This document shows positions 12,576 through 23,272 of a stretch of 64,000 nt of DNA, piece after piece; the first letter of the stretch is position 1; each line of letters begins with the position of its first letter. The notes beneath the pieces are model-generated. The model was not told the DNA's origin, did no database searches, and saw only the letters and a program-made list of their open reading frames with translations. Source of the stretch: Effrenium voratum. Taxonomy: Eukaryota > Sar > Dinophyceae > Suessiales > Symbiodiniaceae. Location of the stretch: positions 1,068,850 to 1,132,849 of the forward strand of contig CAUJNA010000835.1 of NCBI GenBank assembly GCA_963377175.1, given 5' to 3'. The translations under genes and the position numbers were made by a program.

Positions 12576-13090
12576 GTATCATGATCCGGGCGTACCTGTT
12601 TGGACATTGAGACAGGCGACTGCGGCCACACTTCTCATAGGTTTTGTATATCGCAGTTGTCGTTGCCTAACATTTTAGTGATGTGGCCCACCATTTCCCA
12701 CTATTTCAGGCTTGCTTCTGAGCGTCTTAGAGCGTCTTAGAGTCTTGCTCGGCTTGAGGGACAGAAAAGCGGTAAGTGAAAATCCAGTGCCAGTGCGAGC
12801 TGGCAGAGATCCACTTGCAATTGTCCATGGCTTCACTGCAACGGAGGTCACTGTGTGCGCGTTGGATCAAGGCAACTTCGGTTGCCACAAACACCGCCCT
12901 CATGCCATGTGCGGGGCGGTGATGCCCAGCCTCATGGCTTCCTGCCTGCAATCGCCCTGTGCTTGACGTCCTGGAAACGAGTATTCAATTTAGGGCGAAA
13001 GGGTACATGAAGTGGATGGTACAAAGCGTTTTTGTTCCGCCCAACAAGTTTGCGACGAATGTGTGAGTGGTGATCCAGAGGTTGTGCGCA
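12576..13090. other. No gene seen
   Basis: Mixed-composition DNA with a short duplication AGCGTCTTAG at 12721-12740. No convincing ORF, RNA or repeat otherwise. Confidence 0.4.
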
Positions 13091-13094
13091 GTTT

Positions 13095-13510
13095 CGGGAT
13101 TCGACATTTAATCACATTTCGGGATTAAATCACATTTTTGGGATTCGGGATTCGGGATTTGATCACATTTCGGGATTTAATCACATTTCGGGATTCAGTC
13201 ACATTTTTGGGGATTCGTGCTTAAATCACATTTTCGAGATTTGGGAGTCGGGATTGAATCACATTTTCGGGATTTAATCACACTTTTGGGATAAATCACA
13301 CTTTTGGGATTCGGGACTTAATCACATTTTGGGGCTACACCACGTTGTTGGGCTTCGGGATTCGGGACTTCATCACATTTTCTGGATTAAATCCCACATC
13401 CTCCAAAGAGTGGTTCGGGACTGGGAAGGCCCAGCTTCTGGTCCGGCTTCAGGATTCGAGATTCGGGATTCGGGATTCACAATTGGGGATTCAAGCGCGA
13501 ATCACATTCT
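13095..13510. repeat. Minisatellite with TCACATTTCGGGATTTAA-type core
   Basis: About a dozen imperfect units of 17-24 bp built from ATCACATTT(T/C)(G/T)GGGATT with GATTCGGGATTCGGG interruptions, dense from 13105 to 13400 and thinning out to about 13510. Units differ by substitutions and short insertions, so no reading frame is kept. Confidence 0.85.
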
Positions 13511-13711
13511 CCGCCAGCTTCTCCGGATCACATCTCGAATGTGTGCTTGCAACCAAGGCGCCTAGCAGAGGAGCACCACACTCAGATTCAGCACTGGCAC
13601 GGCGTGGACACATGAGCCTTTCTAAGGTCTGAGACGGCATGGGCGGCGACGTCAAAGTTGCATACTTAATGATACGTATGTTGTGCCAAGTTTGAGAGGC
13701 CAGCAGCGGGT

Positions 13712-14119
13712 TTGCATTTGCAGTTGCTGTGGCAACTTGAATCTCCCCAGGTTAGCATCGATGTCCGTCCACCTGCTTATTACGATCGCCTGCCGCTTGC
13801 TGGCACCTACGGCTACGACAGCTTTATTTCCAGTTTGCTTTCGCGACACTGGAAACTTCTGATTTCCGAAAGGCTTGGCTTGGGGAACGCCAGAAGCATG
13901 GCTGATGATGAAGAAACTCAGCTGCAATTGGATGTTCGGAAAGGCGAGGAAGGGCACGACACTGGTTGGGGGAACCTGGACCATGACTCGCGAATGCAGA
14001 GTCATTGGCACACTCTATTTCGCAGTCTTGCCTGTACCTCCCGCAGCTGGATGCTGCAAAGCAAGTTGCTCGACTGTGTACACTGGCGGTGTTACACATG
14101 GCTCATGCTTCAAGTTTAG
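13712..14119 (+). CDS. Unrecognised ORF, possibly an exon
   Basis: Open + frame of 135 codons containing VSIDVRPPAYYDRLPLAGTY just after a CCCCAG|G acceptor-like site at about 13750. The stretch up to about 13930 looks protein-like and the rest less so. I considered a B9/C2-type ciliary domain because of the PPAYYDRLPLAGTYGYDS string, but the match is too weak to claim. It lies in the same frame register as the array that starts 300 bp downstream, but stop codons separate them. Confidence 0.3.
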   Translation: MHLQLLWQLESPQVSIDVRPPAYYDRLPLAGTYGYDSFISSLLSRHWKLLISERLGLGNARSMADDEETQLQLDVRKGEEGHDTGWGNLDHDSRMQSHWHTLFRSLACTSRSWMLQSKLLDCVHWRCYTWLMLQV

Positions 14120-14243
14120 CGTTGAAAGTCTTCAATTCTTCATTTGTGTCTCATCCTGTCATTGTCCCAGTTGCCAAACAAGCACTACGTTTAGCATGTT
14201 ACGTTTGTCGAACACAGGGAGGGAAGCGGGCAACTAAGGAAAG

Positions 14244-14434
14244 ATGGCAACTTCATGCTCACCGCGCCTTTGGAGCTAAATCCGGCTCCGACCAGCGAAG
14301 GCAACGTGCAGCCATCTGTGATCTTCAGTTACCGCGGGAATCCTTTGTGGTCCCTGGCCACAACATACGAGTATCACCTACAGCTCACCACATATGCGAG
14401 CAAACAGCTCATTTTTTCAAATGCCCACTTCAAC
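14244..14434 (+). CDS. Coding-like segment abutting the 36-bp array
   Basis: The frame DGNFMLTAPLELNPAPTSEG, continuing with VIFSYRGNPLWSLATTYEYH, is open up to and into the first array half-unit (FGSSVFVRSLA then TGA at 14468), in the frame the array keeps for the next 20 kb. It has normal protein-like composition, unlike the array. It may be the exon of a host gene into which, or from which, the repeat expanded. No domain recognised. Confidence 0.35.
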
Positions 14435-14470
14435 TTTGGCAGCTCAGTTTTTGTCAGAAGCCTTGCTTGA

Positions 14471-16462
14471 TACGGCTCTCCGCCCTTGGCCTTTGGCAAG
14501 CTCAACTCAGACGTGCCTTTGACAGTTTTGGACTTAGCTGAGTTGGGGTTGATGATGTCACCACAGTCTCTGTCACGTCCAGCGTCCGCGCCGACAGCTT
14601 TTGGCTCCGGTCGGTCAGAAACGCCACCTGCAGTGCTTGATCTTTTGAGTTTGGGTGCCCTGTTGTTGATCCGGAGCATGTGTCACATAGACTTTCTGCT
14701 GTTGACATTGGTTTTGAGCAACCCAGGCTCAGCAACTTTGCTAAAGAGCGCGGCCTGCCTGGGCTCCGCATTATTGGCTGTTTCGCAATTCCGTTTGGAT
14801 GCCTCTCTGTCCTTGTCGGACAGCTCCGTTCTGGACGCGTCTTCACTTTCACGCGGGCTCAGCTGACTGGACGCCTTTGTGCTTGCTCCTGATTGCGCCG
14901 CCTTTGGCGCATCGCCACCACTCCACAGTGTCACCCATCCTGCTGCTGCCACACCTTCGTTTGGCCTTTCTTGGCTGGGTTCAACTGTTGCTGTGCCTGA
15001 CTGCTCGCAATTGGGCAGTGCATTGCCTTCGCAGAGCTTCGGCTGCCCAGATTTGGCCATGTCAGCGCTGGGCTGCCTGCACGTAGGTCCGGTATTGCTT
15101 GCAAGGATGCTTGCGTGTTTGGATGCCGCCCCGTTGGCCAGCGGTGTATTGTGTCCGGAGGCACTTCTGTTTGTCCCTGATTCTTCCTCACTTGGCGCTC
15201 CTGTGTTGTTGCAGGCTTCCGCATGACCAGGCTTGCTTTTGACAGCTTGCGACTCTGCATTTTCAGACCTGCCCTTGTCATTGAAAGCGCTTTCCCAGAT
15301 TGAGCCTTCGACATTGGCAGTAGGTATAGGCCGTATGGAGCCCTTGCTTTTGGTGCTTGACTGCACGTGGCTTGATTTTGCGCTGTTACCACAATCTCTC
15401 GCATGCTCAGAGGCTGCCATTTCTGTGCTGGATTTTTCTGAGATGGGACCTGCGCTTCCCTTGCGATCAACTTCTCACCTAGGAGCATTTCTTTCAGCTC
15501 CTGCTCGCTCGGTCCTTGGGTTCTCCTTGCCTGTGCTGGACTATACCCTTTTGGAGTTGTTGCTGCTGGCCCGGGGCCATGTTTGTTTGGATTTGTCAGT
15601 GCCGGTGCTGAGTGCTGCGGCAGTGGGTGCATCTCCATTGCCACAAGGCTTTGCATGGTGTGCCTTTTCCCTGCCAGCTGCCGGCATGGCTTGCTTGGAA
15701 TCGCCTTTGCTGACCATGGATTTCGCATATTCCGATTCTCTGCCAGCACTTCGTAGTTTCGCGTGCTTTGGATTCATTCTGGTTGTGCTTAGCCTCCACC
15801 ATGCCGATGTCCCCTTGCCACTACGAGCGTGCACCCGCTTTGGTGCAGCCTTGCCACCCTTTGGGCAGCACTGCTTGGGCTTGTCGCTTCCCACCCCTGA
15901 CTCTTCTGACCTTGGTGCCCCGCTGATGCCCCACAGCCTTGCTTGAGCAGAGCCTATGTCGCCTGCACCAGACCTCGTAATGGTCGGGCCTTTGGTGCTG
16001 CTGCGGGCTCTTTCTCAGTTGGGCACCACATCACCTGCCCTGGATTTCACGCAATTGGGCAGTGTCCTACCTTTGCATGCCGTCGGCTGTTTAGGCTCTT
16101 CTCTGCCAACCCCTGGCTTAGCTTGCGCAGGCTTCTTTTTCTCGCTGCCCGTGCTGGACGTTGCTTGCCTTGCTCCGGCAATTTTGGCGCGAAGCTTTTC
16201 TCAATTTGGGGTTGTGATTCCGATTCTGGACCACGGGCACCTAAATTTGCCGCTGTTGTTGAGGAGCCATGCTTGGTTCGAAGTGTCCTTGTCAGTTCTG
16301 GGCCTGTCTCGGCCTGGTTTTGTTTCCCCTTTGCTGGTGATTGATTTGACGCAGCTCGGTGTTTCGCCAGCAACTCGAAGCATCACCTGAGCAGGGGCTG
16401 CAGCACTGGCCTTAGGCCTGGCAAGTTCTGGAACGCCCTCATTGCCTCATGGCCCAGCCTGA
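14471..16462 (+). CDS. Array open segments 1-5 (short, stop-punctuated)
   Basis: This left end of the array is the most interrupted part. Stops lie at 14864, 15224, 15944, 16388 and 16460 (all TGA), each ending a type-B half-unit (for example LDASSLSRGLS*, LGAPLMPHSLA*). The last two are exactly one 72-bp unit apart. None of the segments has an ATG at its start. Whether any is translated cannot be told from sequence. Confidence 0.25.
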
Positions 16463-17986
16463 GTGGATCTTCCAGCCTTCGTTTCCGGAATCGCTTCGCT
16501 CGGCGCACTCTTGGCAACTCTGGACTTTAGCTGCTTGGATGCTGCGCTGCTGGCCCAGAGCCTCGCACGGTGCGGTGTTGCGACCTTGCTTTGCGGCCTC
16601 TCTCATCTTGGACTTCCCCTTCCTGCCCCAGATTCAGCAGAGATGGGAGCTTCTACAGCCCCCAGGAGCTTTTCATGCACAGGTTTAATGTTGCCTGCCT
16701 TGGACTCTGCCTGCCTTGGGAGCACGTCAATGCTCCAAAGCCCCGCCCGGTTTGGCATTCCAGCAGTGGTTTTGGGGTTGACACGCCTCGGCCCCGTTTT
16801 CCCGCCGTTTGTCATTGAGCCTGCCTTGCTGGAGCCACCCTCGTTCATGCGGTCCTTTGCTTGCCTGGGCCTGGCCTTATTTGTGTTGGGCCACAGCCAT
16901 TTCGACTCCTCCTTGTTGATTCGCAGTGCTGCCCAGATGGATTTGTCACCCTCTGCGCCAGGAGCCAGCCGCTTTGGATCAGTCTCCTTGCTACTGGTCA
17001 CAGATGTGGTGCTCTCGGGTCTTGTGCCATTGCTTCACAGCCTCGCCCATGTGAGCCTCTCCGCGCCTGCTTTTGACTTCAGCTGCCTGGAGCCAACACC
17101 TTTACTACAATCCTCTTCATGCCTGAATGCTTCATTGCCAGCAGCTGGCTTGGTCAGACTTGACTTCTCTGCCGCAGCGCCTGACTTTGCTCAGGCAGGC
17201 ATGTCTACAGCTTTGCGATCTTCGAGTTGTTTGGACTTTGTGCCGGCAATTGCGGGCATTGCCAGGTCAGGCTCTCCGCTGCTTGCGTTGGATGTCGCAT
17301 CGCTGGATTTGTTCATGCCAACCCGATGCCCAGCCTGTGCAGGTCTTTTAGTGTTGGTTTCTCAGTTGGCTCGACTGGGTGTTAGCCCATTTGTGCTGGA
17401 TCCTGCCTGCCCCGGAGTGGTGGCACTAACGAGAAGCTTCCAGCATTTAGGCTTTGCCCTCTTGTCAATGAGTTCAGTTTGCGTTGGCTCGCCGCTTTTT
17501 GCCCCAGATTGCCAGGTTTTAGGAGCCTTTATGCTACTGCACAGCTGCGCTTGCTTGGAGACTTTGTCATCGATTCTTGGTTTGTCTTGCTCGGATGCTT
17601 CAGTTTTTGCCGTGGACTTGTCTGCCGCTGGCTTGCCGCTCCTTGTGCACAGCCCCGCTTGTCTCGGCTCCTCTTTGGCGATTGCAAAGTTTGGATTTTC
17701 CGGGGCGTTACCATTGGTGTCAGACTGTTCGCTTCTCGGAGTCTTCCTGTTGCTTCAGGCCCCTCATAGAACAGACCTTCTGCTGACAGTTTTTGGCAAG
17801 ATTCACCTTAGTTTGTCTCTCTTTGTTCTGGACCCTGCCCACTCTGGCATGTTGCCGCCCCCACATGACTTTGCAAGATCGGAGTCTGCACTGCTTGTGC
17901 TTGGCGCATCTTGTCCAGCCGCGTTCTTGACAGCCTTGGACTTTGTTTCTTTGGGCCTTGCACTTCTGCCGCGTGGCTTTAGCTGA
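16463..17986 (+). CDS. Array open segment 6 (507 codons)
   Basis: Open from GTG after the 16460 stop to TGA at 17984 (LGLALLPRGFS*). It holds about 42 half-units with one extra run of 4 codons. No ATG near the start. Repeat-only translation with no flanking domain. Confidence 0.25.
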   Translation: MDLPAFVSGIASLGALLATLDFSCLDAALLAQSLARCGVATLLCGLSHLGLPLPAPDSAEMGASTAPRSFSCTGLMLPALDSACLGSTSMLQSPARFGIPAVVLGLTRLGPVFPPFVIEPALLEPPSFMRSFACLGLALFVLGHSHFDSSLLIRSAAQMDLSPSAPGASRFGSVSLLLVTDVVLSGLVPLLHSLAHVSLSAPAFDFSCLEPTPLLQSSSCLNASLPAAGLVRLDFSAAAPDFAQAGMSTALRSSSCLDFVPAIAGIARSGSPLLALDVASLDLFMPTRCPACAGLLVLVSQLARLGVSPFVLDPACPGVVALTRSFQHLGFALLSMSSVCVGSPLFAPDCQVLGAFMLLHSCACLETLSSILGLSCSDASVFAVDLSAAGLPLLVHSPACLGSSLAIAKFGFSGALPLVSDCSLLGVFLLLQAPHRTDLLLTVFGKIHLSLSLFVLDPAHSGMLPPPHDFARSESALLVLGASCPAAFLTALDFVSLGLALLPRGFS

Positions 17987-19603
17987 CCTGGCCTTGTGCC
18001 TCCAGTCTGTGGTTTCTCTTCGCTGGGAGCGCTTCCGTTTTTGCGAGCTTTGGGCTGTGTCGGCGTGCCTTTGCCACCTTTGGGGGCAGGGCGGTCAGGA
18101 GCTGCGGTTCCAGCCTGCGACTTCAATTTCCTCGGAAGCACGCCACTTGCAAGGGCACTTGCGCGCTCGGAAGCTGCTGTGCTTCTCTCGAGCACGTCTG
18201 CTTCAGGCCTTCTGCTGCCAGTGTTGGACCTCAGCAGCCCAGAGTCGTCACTGTTGCTTCGCAGCTGTGCTCGTTTTGGTGTGCCTCCTGCTGCCTTTGG
18301 CCTGCAGCGAGTTGACCTGCCAGCGGTAGTACTAGATCTTTTGCATTCAGAGTCAGCTCTTGTGCCTCGCACTTCTGCACGCATGGATTTTTCATCAGCC
18401 ATATGGAGGTGGGCTTGGTCAGGGTTTGTCTTACCTGTGATGGATGTTGCTCAGCCTGGATTTGCTTTGCTGGTTCAGACATGCGCAAGGCTGGAGGCTT
18501 CTATGGCGGCTATGGCCAATGCATGCACGGGTTCTCTGTCGTTGGTTCTGGATTTTGCCCGTTCAGGAGCTGCCTCTTTGGCTCGTGGCTTTGCTTGTCC
18601 TGGTGTGCCAGTTTTGGCGCTCGAGTTTGCCAAGTTGGGGGCCTTCTTGCTGCTTCGTTGCTTCGCTTGCCCTGGCATGGCAGCGATGGTCCTGGATATG
18701 GCGCAGGCTGATCCAGCTCTGCTTCTTAGGTCATGCTGCCGAATTGGCACTGCTTTGCTGGCTCTGGATTTTGTGCATTCAGATTCGCCACCGTTTTTGC
18801 GATCGCACAGCTGCTTGGGGTCACTTCTTCCGGTGTTGAGCATTGCGATAGGCCCGCTTCTACCTCCGCGGAGCTTTGCAAGAGTTGGGCTGGCAGTGTT
18901 TGTAGTTGGCACGTACTGCTGTGGTTCGTTGTTGCCATTGGTTGATGTGGCTGCGTTTGGCGCTTTTCTGGTCCTCCGAAGTTTTGTTTGCACTGACTTG
19001 GCAGCCCTGGTGCTAAATTCATCTGGGTTTGGAAGCTTGCTTCCTCTACGCAGCCTTGAGCATCCAGGCTCTTCAACGCTGGTGTGTGGCTTGGTTTGTC
19101 CTGACCCCGGTTTGGTGGCACTTGACTTTGCAAGGCTGGATTTCTTCCCAGTGCTGCGGGGGCTTTCATGCATCGGCGTGTTGCTGTTGGCCTTGCAACG
19201 GCTTCGTTTGGGGCTGCTTTTGCTGGTCCTAGACCCCTCCCAGCTTGGCAGCCTGCTGGTTGTACGGCAGCCTCTCTGCATGGATTTGTTATTGTCATGT
19301 TTTACACTCTTCCGATTCGATTTGTTATTGCCAGCTCTGGATCATTTGCTCCCTGGCCCATCCTTGCCTATTCACAGCTCTGGGAAACTTGGTGCCTTTT
19401 CTTTGCTGATGGGCAGAAACTGCCTAGGTGTTTTGCTGTTGGCGTTGGGGCCTGCGCATGCCGAATCCCTCTCGCTACTGCGAGCTACGGCACGATCTGA
19501 GGCGAGCTCCTCAATTACCAGCAAAGCTTGCTCTGATTTGTGCTTGTCAGTGGTGGATTTTGTGCAGGTGGGACCTGTCCCACCATCACGCAGCCTTGCA
19601 TGA
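17987..19603 (+). CDS. Array open segment 7 (about 538 codons)
   Basis: Continues directly from the preceding stop to TGA at 19601 (VGPVPPSRSLA*). Its length is one codon short of a whole number of half-units, so a single-codon deletion occurred without disturbing the frame. Confidence 0.25.
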   Translation, partial: PGLVPPVCGFSSLGALPFLRALGCVGVPLPPLGAGRSGAAVPACDFNFLGSTPLARALARSEAAVLLSSTSASGLLLPVLDLSSPESSLLLRSCARFGVPPAAFGLQRVDLPAVVLDLLHSESALVPRTSARMDFSSAIWRWAWSGFVLPVMDVAQPGFALLVQTCARLEASMAAMANACTGSLSLVLDFARSGAASLARGFACPGVPVLALEFAKLGAFLLLRCFACPGMAAMVLDMAQADPALLLRSCCRIGTALLALDFVHSDSPPFLRSHSCLGSLLPVLSIAIGPLLPPRSFARVGLAVFVVGTYCCGSLLPLVDVAAFGAFLVLRSFVCTDLAALVLNSSGFGSLLPLRSLEHPGSSTLVCGLVCPDPGLVALDFARLDFFPVLRGLSCIGVLLLALQRLRLGLLLLVLDPSQLGSLLVVRQPLCMDLLLSCFTLFRFDLLLPALDHLLPGPSLPIHSSGKLGAFSLLMGRNCLGVLLLALGPAHAESLSLLRATARSEASSSITSKACSDLCLSVVDFVQVGPVPPSRSLA

Positions 19604-22600
19604 ACAGAATCACTTGTGCTGGTCCTGAGCCTCTTTCAAACTGAGGTTGCACCATCGCCGCATGCGGTTTCTTGCCTAGGCCTGTCGCTCACAGTTTTCG
19701 GCACTTTGAGGTCGGGCTCTTTTTCAGTGGCACCTGACTGTGTGTCAACGGGCTTCACATTGACGCTGCGCAGTATGACTTGCTTGGGTCTGTGTACCTC
19801 AGCTCCAGCATTGGCACATTCGGGCAGCTCTTCACTGTTGAAGAGCTCTGCCAAAACAGGAGCTGTGATGACCGTGCCTGACTTTGTAACTCCTGGCCTG
19901 CCATCATCAGTTAAAAGTATGGCGAAGCTGGAAACTCCTCCCTTTGCTTTCTCGTTGCTGCGTGTGGGCTCGCTCATGTTGGCTTTGGACCTTGCGGGGC
20001 CGGGCGTCCCGTCCGTGCCCAGGAGCAGTTTGCGGACTGACGTGTCCTTGTTTGTAGTTACAGTCTGCAGGTCGGATTTGTCGCTTTTGGCACCTGACAT
20101 GAGTACTTTTGGCACTTCCTTGATTTTGCGGACTGCTGGCTGCCCTGGTTTCATGCCTTTAGTCCCAGGATCTTCTAAGATGGCGTCCTTGTTGTTGGCC
20201 CTTGACCCTGTGCAACTTGAACTCCTGCTGTTCCTGCAGAGCTCTGTGTGCGTGGGAGCTGCAGTGTTTGCTCTGAGCATGAGCTATCCAGACAGCCCCT
20301 TGCCGCTGCAAAGCTTTCAGAGGCCAGGCGTCGCAGCACCGTTTTGCGCATCGTCGAAATTGGGTATGCTACTGTCAGCGCCCAACCTTTCTGGCTCGGG
20401 GGTCCTTCTGTCTGCTCAAAACGCTCTGTGTGCTGAAGTTTTCTTGGTGGCTGCAGGTCTTCTTCGCTCAGAAAGTTCCCTTCCTGCTTTGAGCTTCTCT
20501 TCTTGCGAAGCCTCGTTGTCTTTGAAGGGCCCTTCCTGGTCAGATGCTTCGCTGCTTGCACTGGCATTCTCTCAGGCTGGCCTAGCAGCATCGTTGAGGG
20601 CTATGTCTTGTTGTGGCTTCTCGCTCATGTTGCCTGGTTGCTCTTGCTTGGGATCCTCCACAATTGCTCTGGATGTTGCTAGCCTTGGCTTTTTGCTGCT
20701 CTTGCGTGGCCTGGCCCGAGCGGGTTCCTTTGTGACAGCGTCAGCATCGTGTCACCTTGATTTCGTTCTGACTTTGCACGACTCTGCGCGTTTGGGTGCA
20801 GCTTCGTTGGCTTTTCAGGCTGCACGGATGGGTCTCTCTGCTCCAGCGCTGGATTCCGCCGCCTCCGGTGCGCTGTTGCCGCCTCGAGCGTTTGCCTGGC
20901 TCGGGCTTGCTCCATCAGCGCCGGGCTTTGCACAGCTTGGCAGCCCGCCCTTGCCGCGGAGTCACTGCCAAGCTGGGCCATCACTGGCTGCATGTGGCAA
21001 GATACCTTACGAAGCACCCTTGTTTGCCTTGGATTGTGTGCCTCCAGAACTATCTTTATTGCTGCGTGATTCTGGCCGCTCAGGCTCTTCCACGTCTGCT
21101 TGTGGCATGTCCTGCTGCGATCCATCGCTTTTTGCAATGGACTTCGTCCAGCCAGGGGTGCTGTTGCCTTCACAGTCACCTTCCCGATCTGAGGCGTCAG
21201 CTTCAACCCCAGACCGCTCGCAGCCTGGTCTGTTTATGTCGCTTCGAGGTTCTGCCAAACTTGCGTCAGTAGCACCTGTTTTGAGCTTCGCGCATGCCGG
21301 GCCCCTTCTGTTTGTGCAGACCTTTGCGCAAGGAGCCTCGGTGAGCTTCTGTGGTCTTAGCCGGCCAGGAGCAAGCTCGCTGGTGCTCGGCCCCTTTCAC
21401 CCAGGCAGTTCCCTCCTGTTGCAGTCTTTCAGCTGCTTGGGCAGCTTTGTTTTGAGTCTCGGCTTGTTGCACCCTGGGGCAGTTTTGCCAATTCATGGCT
21501 TTGTGCGCGTCGGCGCGCCAGCTTCAGCCTCAGATTTTTCTCATGCTGGCGCATCAACCCTACTGCGCAGTTTCAGCTGCTTGGACTTCGTGGCTTTTGC
21601 ATGCAGCTTCGCCCAAATGGAGCTTTCCCCACCTCCGCACGCCTTTGGCTGCCCAGGCTTGGCGTTCTTTTTGCTCGGTGCTGGGCGAGTGGGCACCTTC
21701 TTGCCTGCGTGGTGCACGCATACGTTGGGGCCCTTGCTTCTAGCCCGTGGTACTTCCTGCCTTGGCCTCTCGCCTTTGTCTTTCGGATTGCAATGTCTTG
21801 GTGCCTTGCTGGTGGCCCCAGATCCTGCAGCATGTGGGAGCTCTTTGGCTTTACGATCTTTGGGCTGCACTGGAGCACTGACTTCCGTGGTTGGGTTGTC
21901 GCGGCTGGACCTCTCCCCTTTGATTGTGGGCTCTTCGCAGTCGGAGTTGCCGCTCTCAGTGCAGAGCTTTGTCAACATGGATTCCTTTGTGGCAGTATTT
22001 GGTCCATCCCGCCTTGCTATCCCTTTGCCGGTGCCAGATGTATCCCGGTTGGGTAGCACACCGTCCCCACACGGTTTTGTGCACTTTGGCCTTGCAATCC
22101 TTGTGTCGGGCTACGCAGGGGCCGACTTCTCGCTTGCATTGCGTGGCCATGCTCGGTCGGGCCTGAGCCTAGCATTATTCGGAAGGCTGCAGGTGGAACT
22201 TGCCCTGCTTGTTCTTGATGCAGCGCGCGCAGAGGTGACCACACCAACCAGATGTTTTTCCCATGCGGAGGCAGCAATGCCAGTGCTCCAACTGAGCCGT
22301 TTGGAGCCAATTCTGTTGGTCTTCGGCTTCTCTGGGGCTGAGGCAAGCTTGCCTGTGAGGAGCCTTGCTTGCATGGGCTTTGCGGCTGTGGTGCTTAATT
22401 TTGCCGGCTCGGGTTTTCCGACATTGATGCGTAGCCTTGCGCAAATCGGTGCAGCCACACCTGCGCTGGATCTCTTGAGCTCAGGCGCTTCTCCTTTCCT
22501 CCGAGCTTGTGCCCGATTCGGCCCAAGTTTGTTTGCATTAGATCCCGTTCACCTTGGAAGCAGTTTGCTTTTACAAGCTTTTGCTCACCTCGGGTCGCCA

Positions 22601-23272
22601 CTTTCTGCTTGCAGCTTTGGTCATTTGGATCCATCTCTGCTGCTGCGGAGTTCTGCGCAGCTCGGATTTGCCTTGCTAACTTGTGATCACGCTCATTTGG
22701 ATGCACCTTTGCCTCCAAGGAGCGTTTCTCGCTTTGGTGCTCCTGCCTCTGTGTTACATTTCTTGCGGGTTGGACCGCCTCCCCCGCTCCAATCCTCCGC
22801 GCGCCCAGGCCTTTTGCTTTTGGCACTTGGTATAGCAAGGCTGGGCAGTCCTCTGCCAGCAGTGGACTTTGCACATATGGATTCTTCGATCTCATTGCAG
22901 AGTTTTGCTCGACCGGGCTTTTGCTCAGCGGCTCCAGATGCTTCACAGCCTGGCAGCTTCTTGTTGATCCGCTCTCTCGCTTGGCCTGACCCGCTGCTTT
23001 CTTCTGCAGGCATCTTGCAGCTGGGCTTCCCAGCGGCTGCTTCGGACCCTTTGCACTTGGGCCCGCCCCTGCCGGCGAGGTCACCTGGCCATCTGGGCTT
23101 TCCTTTGTCAGCATCCGGCAAAAGCCAGCTGGAATCATCGCTTTCGGCTCTAGATGGCGTGCTTGTGGATCTGTTCTTGATTTTGCAAGTCCTTGCGTGC
23201 GCAGAATTCATGCCATTTGCGCCTGACTTTGCGCACCCCGGATTGCCAGTGCTTTTGCGCAGCTTTTCTTGA
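19604..23272 (+). CDS. Array open segment 8, longest open run (1222 codons)
   Basis: The longest uninterrupted run of the frame in the window, ending in PGLPVLLRSFS and TGA at 23270. About 101 half-units. Composition is dominated by Leu, Ser, Ala, Gly and Pro with regular Asp and Arg every second half-unit. Antisense of part of it (22693-23916) is also open for 407 codons and would give a Lys/Ser/Arg-rich repeat. The + frame is favoured because it has fewer stops over the whole array. Confidence 0.3.
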   Translation, partial: TESLVLVLSLFQTEVAPSPHAVSCLGLSLTVFGTLRSGSFSVAPDCVSTGFTLTLRSMTCLGLCTSAPALAHSGSSSLLKSSAKTGAVMTVPDFVTPGLPSSVKSMAKLETPPFAFSLLRVGSLMLALDLAGPGVPSVPRSSLRTDVSLFVVTVCRSDLSLLAPDMSTFGTSLILRTAGCPGFMPLVPGSSKMASLLLALDPVQLELLLFLQSSVCVGAAVFALSMSYPDSPLPLQSFQRPGVAAPFCASSKLGMLLSAPNLSGSGVLLSAQNALCAEVFLVAAGLLRSESSLPALSFSSCEASLSLKGPSWSDASLLALAFSQAGLAASLRAMSCCGFSLMLPGCSCLGSSTIALDVASLGFLLLLRGLARAGSFVTASASCHLDFVLTLHDSARLGAASLAFQAARMGLSAPALDSAASGALLPPRAFAWLGLAPSAPGFAQLGSPPLPRSHCQAGPSLAACGKIPYEAPLFALDCVPPELSLLLRDSGRSGSSTSACGMSCCDPSLFAMDFVQPGVLLPSQSPSRSEASASTPDRSQPGLFMSLRGSAKLASVAPVLSFAHAGPLLFVQTFAQGASVSFCGLSRPGASSLVLGPFHPGSSLLLQSFSCLGSFVLSLGLLHPGAVLPIHGFVRVGAPASASDFSHAGASTLLRSFSCLDFVAFACSFAQMELSPPPHAFGCPGLAFFLLGAGRVGTFLPAWCTHTLGPLLLARGTSCLGLSPLSFGLQCLGALLVAPDPAACGSSLALRSLGCTGALTSVVGLSRLDLSPLIVGSSQSELPLSVQSFVNMDSFVAVFGPSRLAIPLPVPDVSRLGSTPSPHGFVHFGLAILVSGYAGADFSLALRGHARSGLSLALFGRLQVELALLVLDAARAEVTTPTRCFSHAEAAMPVLQLSRLEPILLVFGFSGAEASLPVRSLACMGFAAVVLNFAGSGFPTLMRSLAQIGAATPALDLLSSGASPFLRACARFGPSLFALDPVHLGSSLLLQAFAHLGSPLSACSFGHLDPSLLLRSSAQLGFALLTCDHAHLDAPLPPRSVSRFGAPASVLHFLRVGPPPPLQSSARPGLLLLALGIARLGSPLPAVDFAHMDSSISLQSFARPGFCSAAPDASQPGSFLLIRSLAWPDPLLSSAGILQLGFPAAASDPLHLGPPLPARSPGHLGFPLSASGKSQLESSLSALDGVLVDLFLILQVLACAEFMPFAPDFAHPGLPVLLRSFS

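Noticed and set aside
13750..13850. B9/C2 ciliary domain (PPAYYDRLPLAGTYGYDS)
   Set aside because: Only one short string resembles the family, and the surrounding residues do not follow it.
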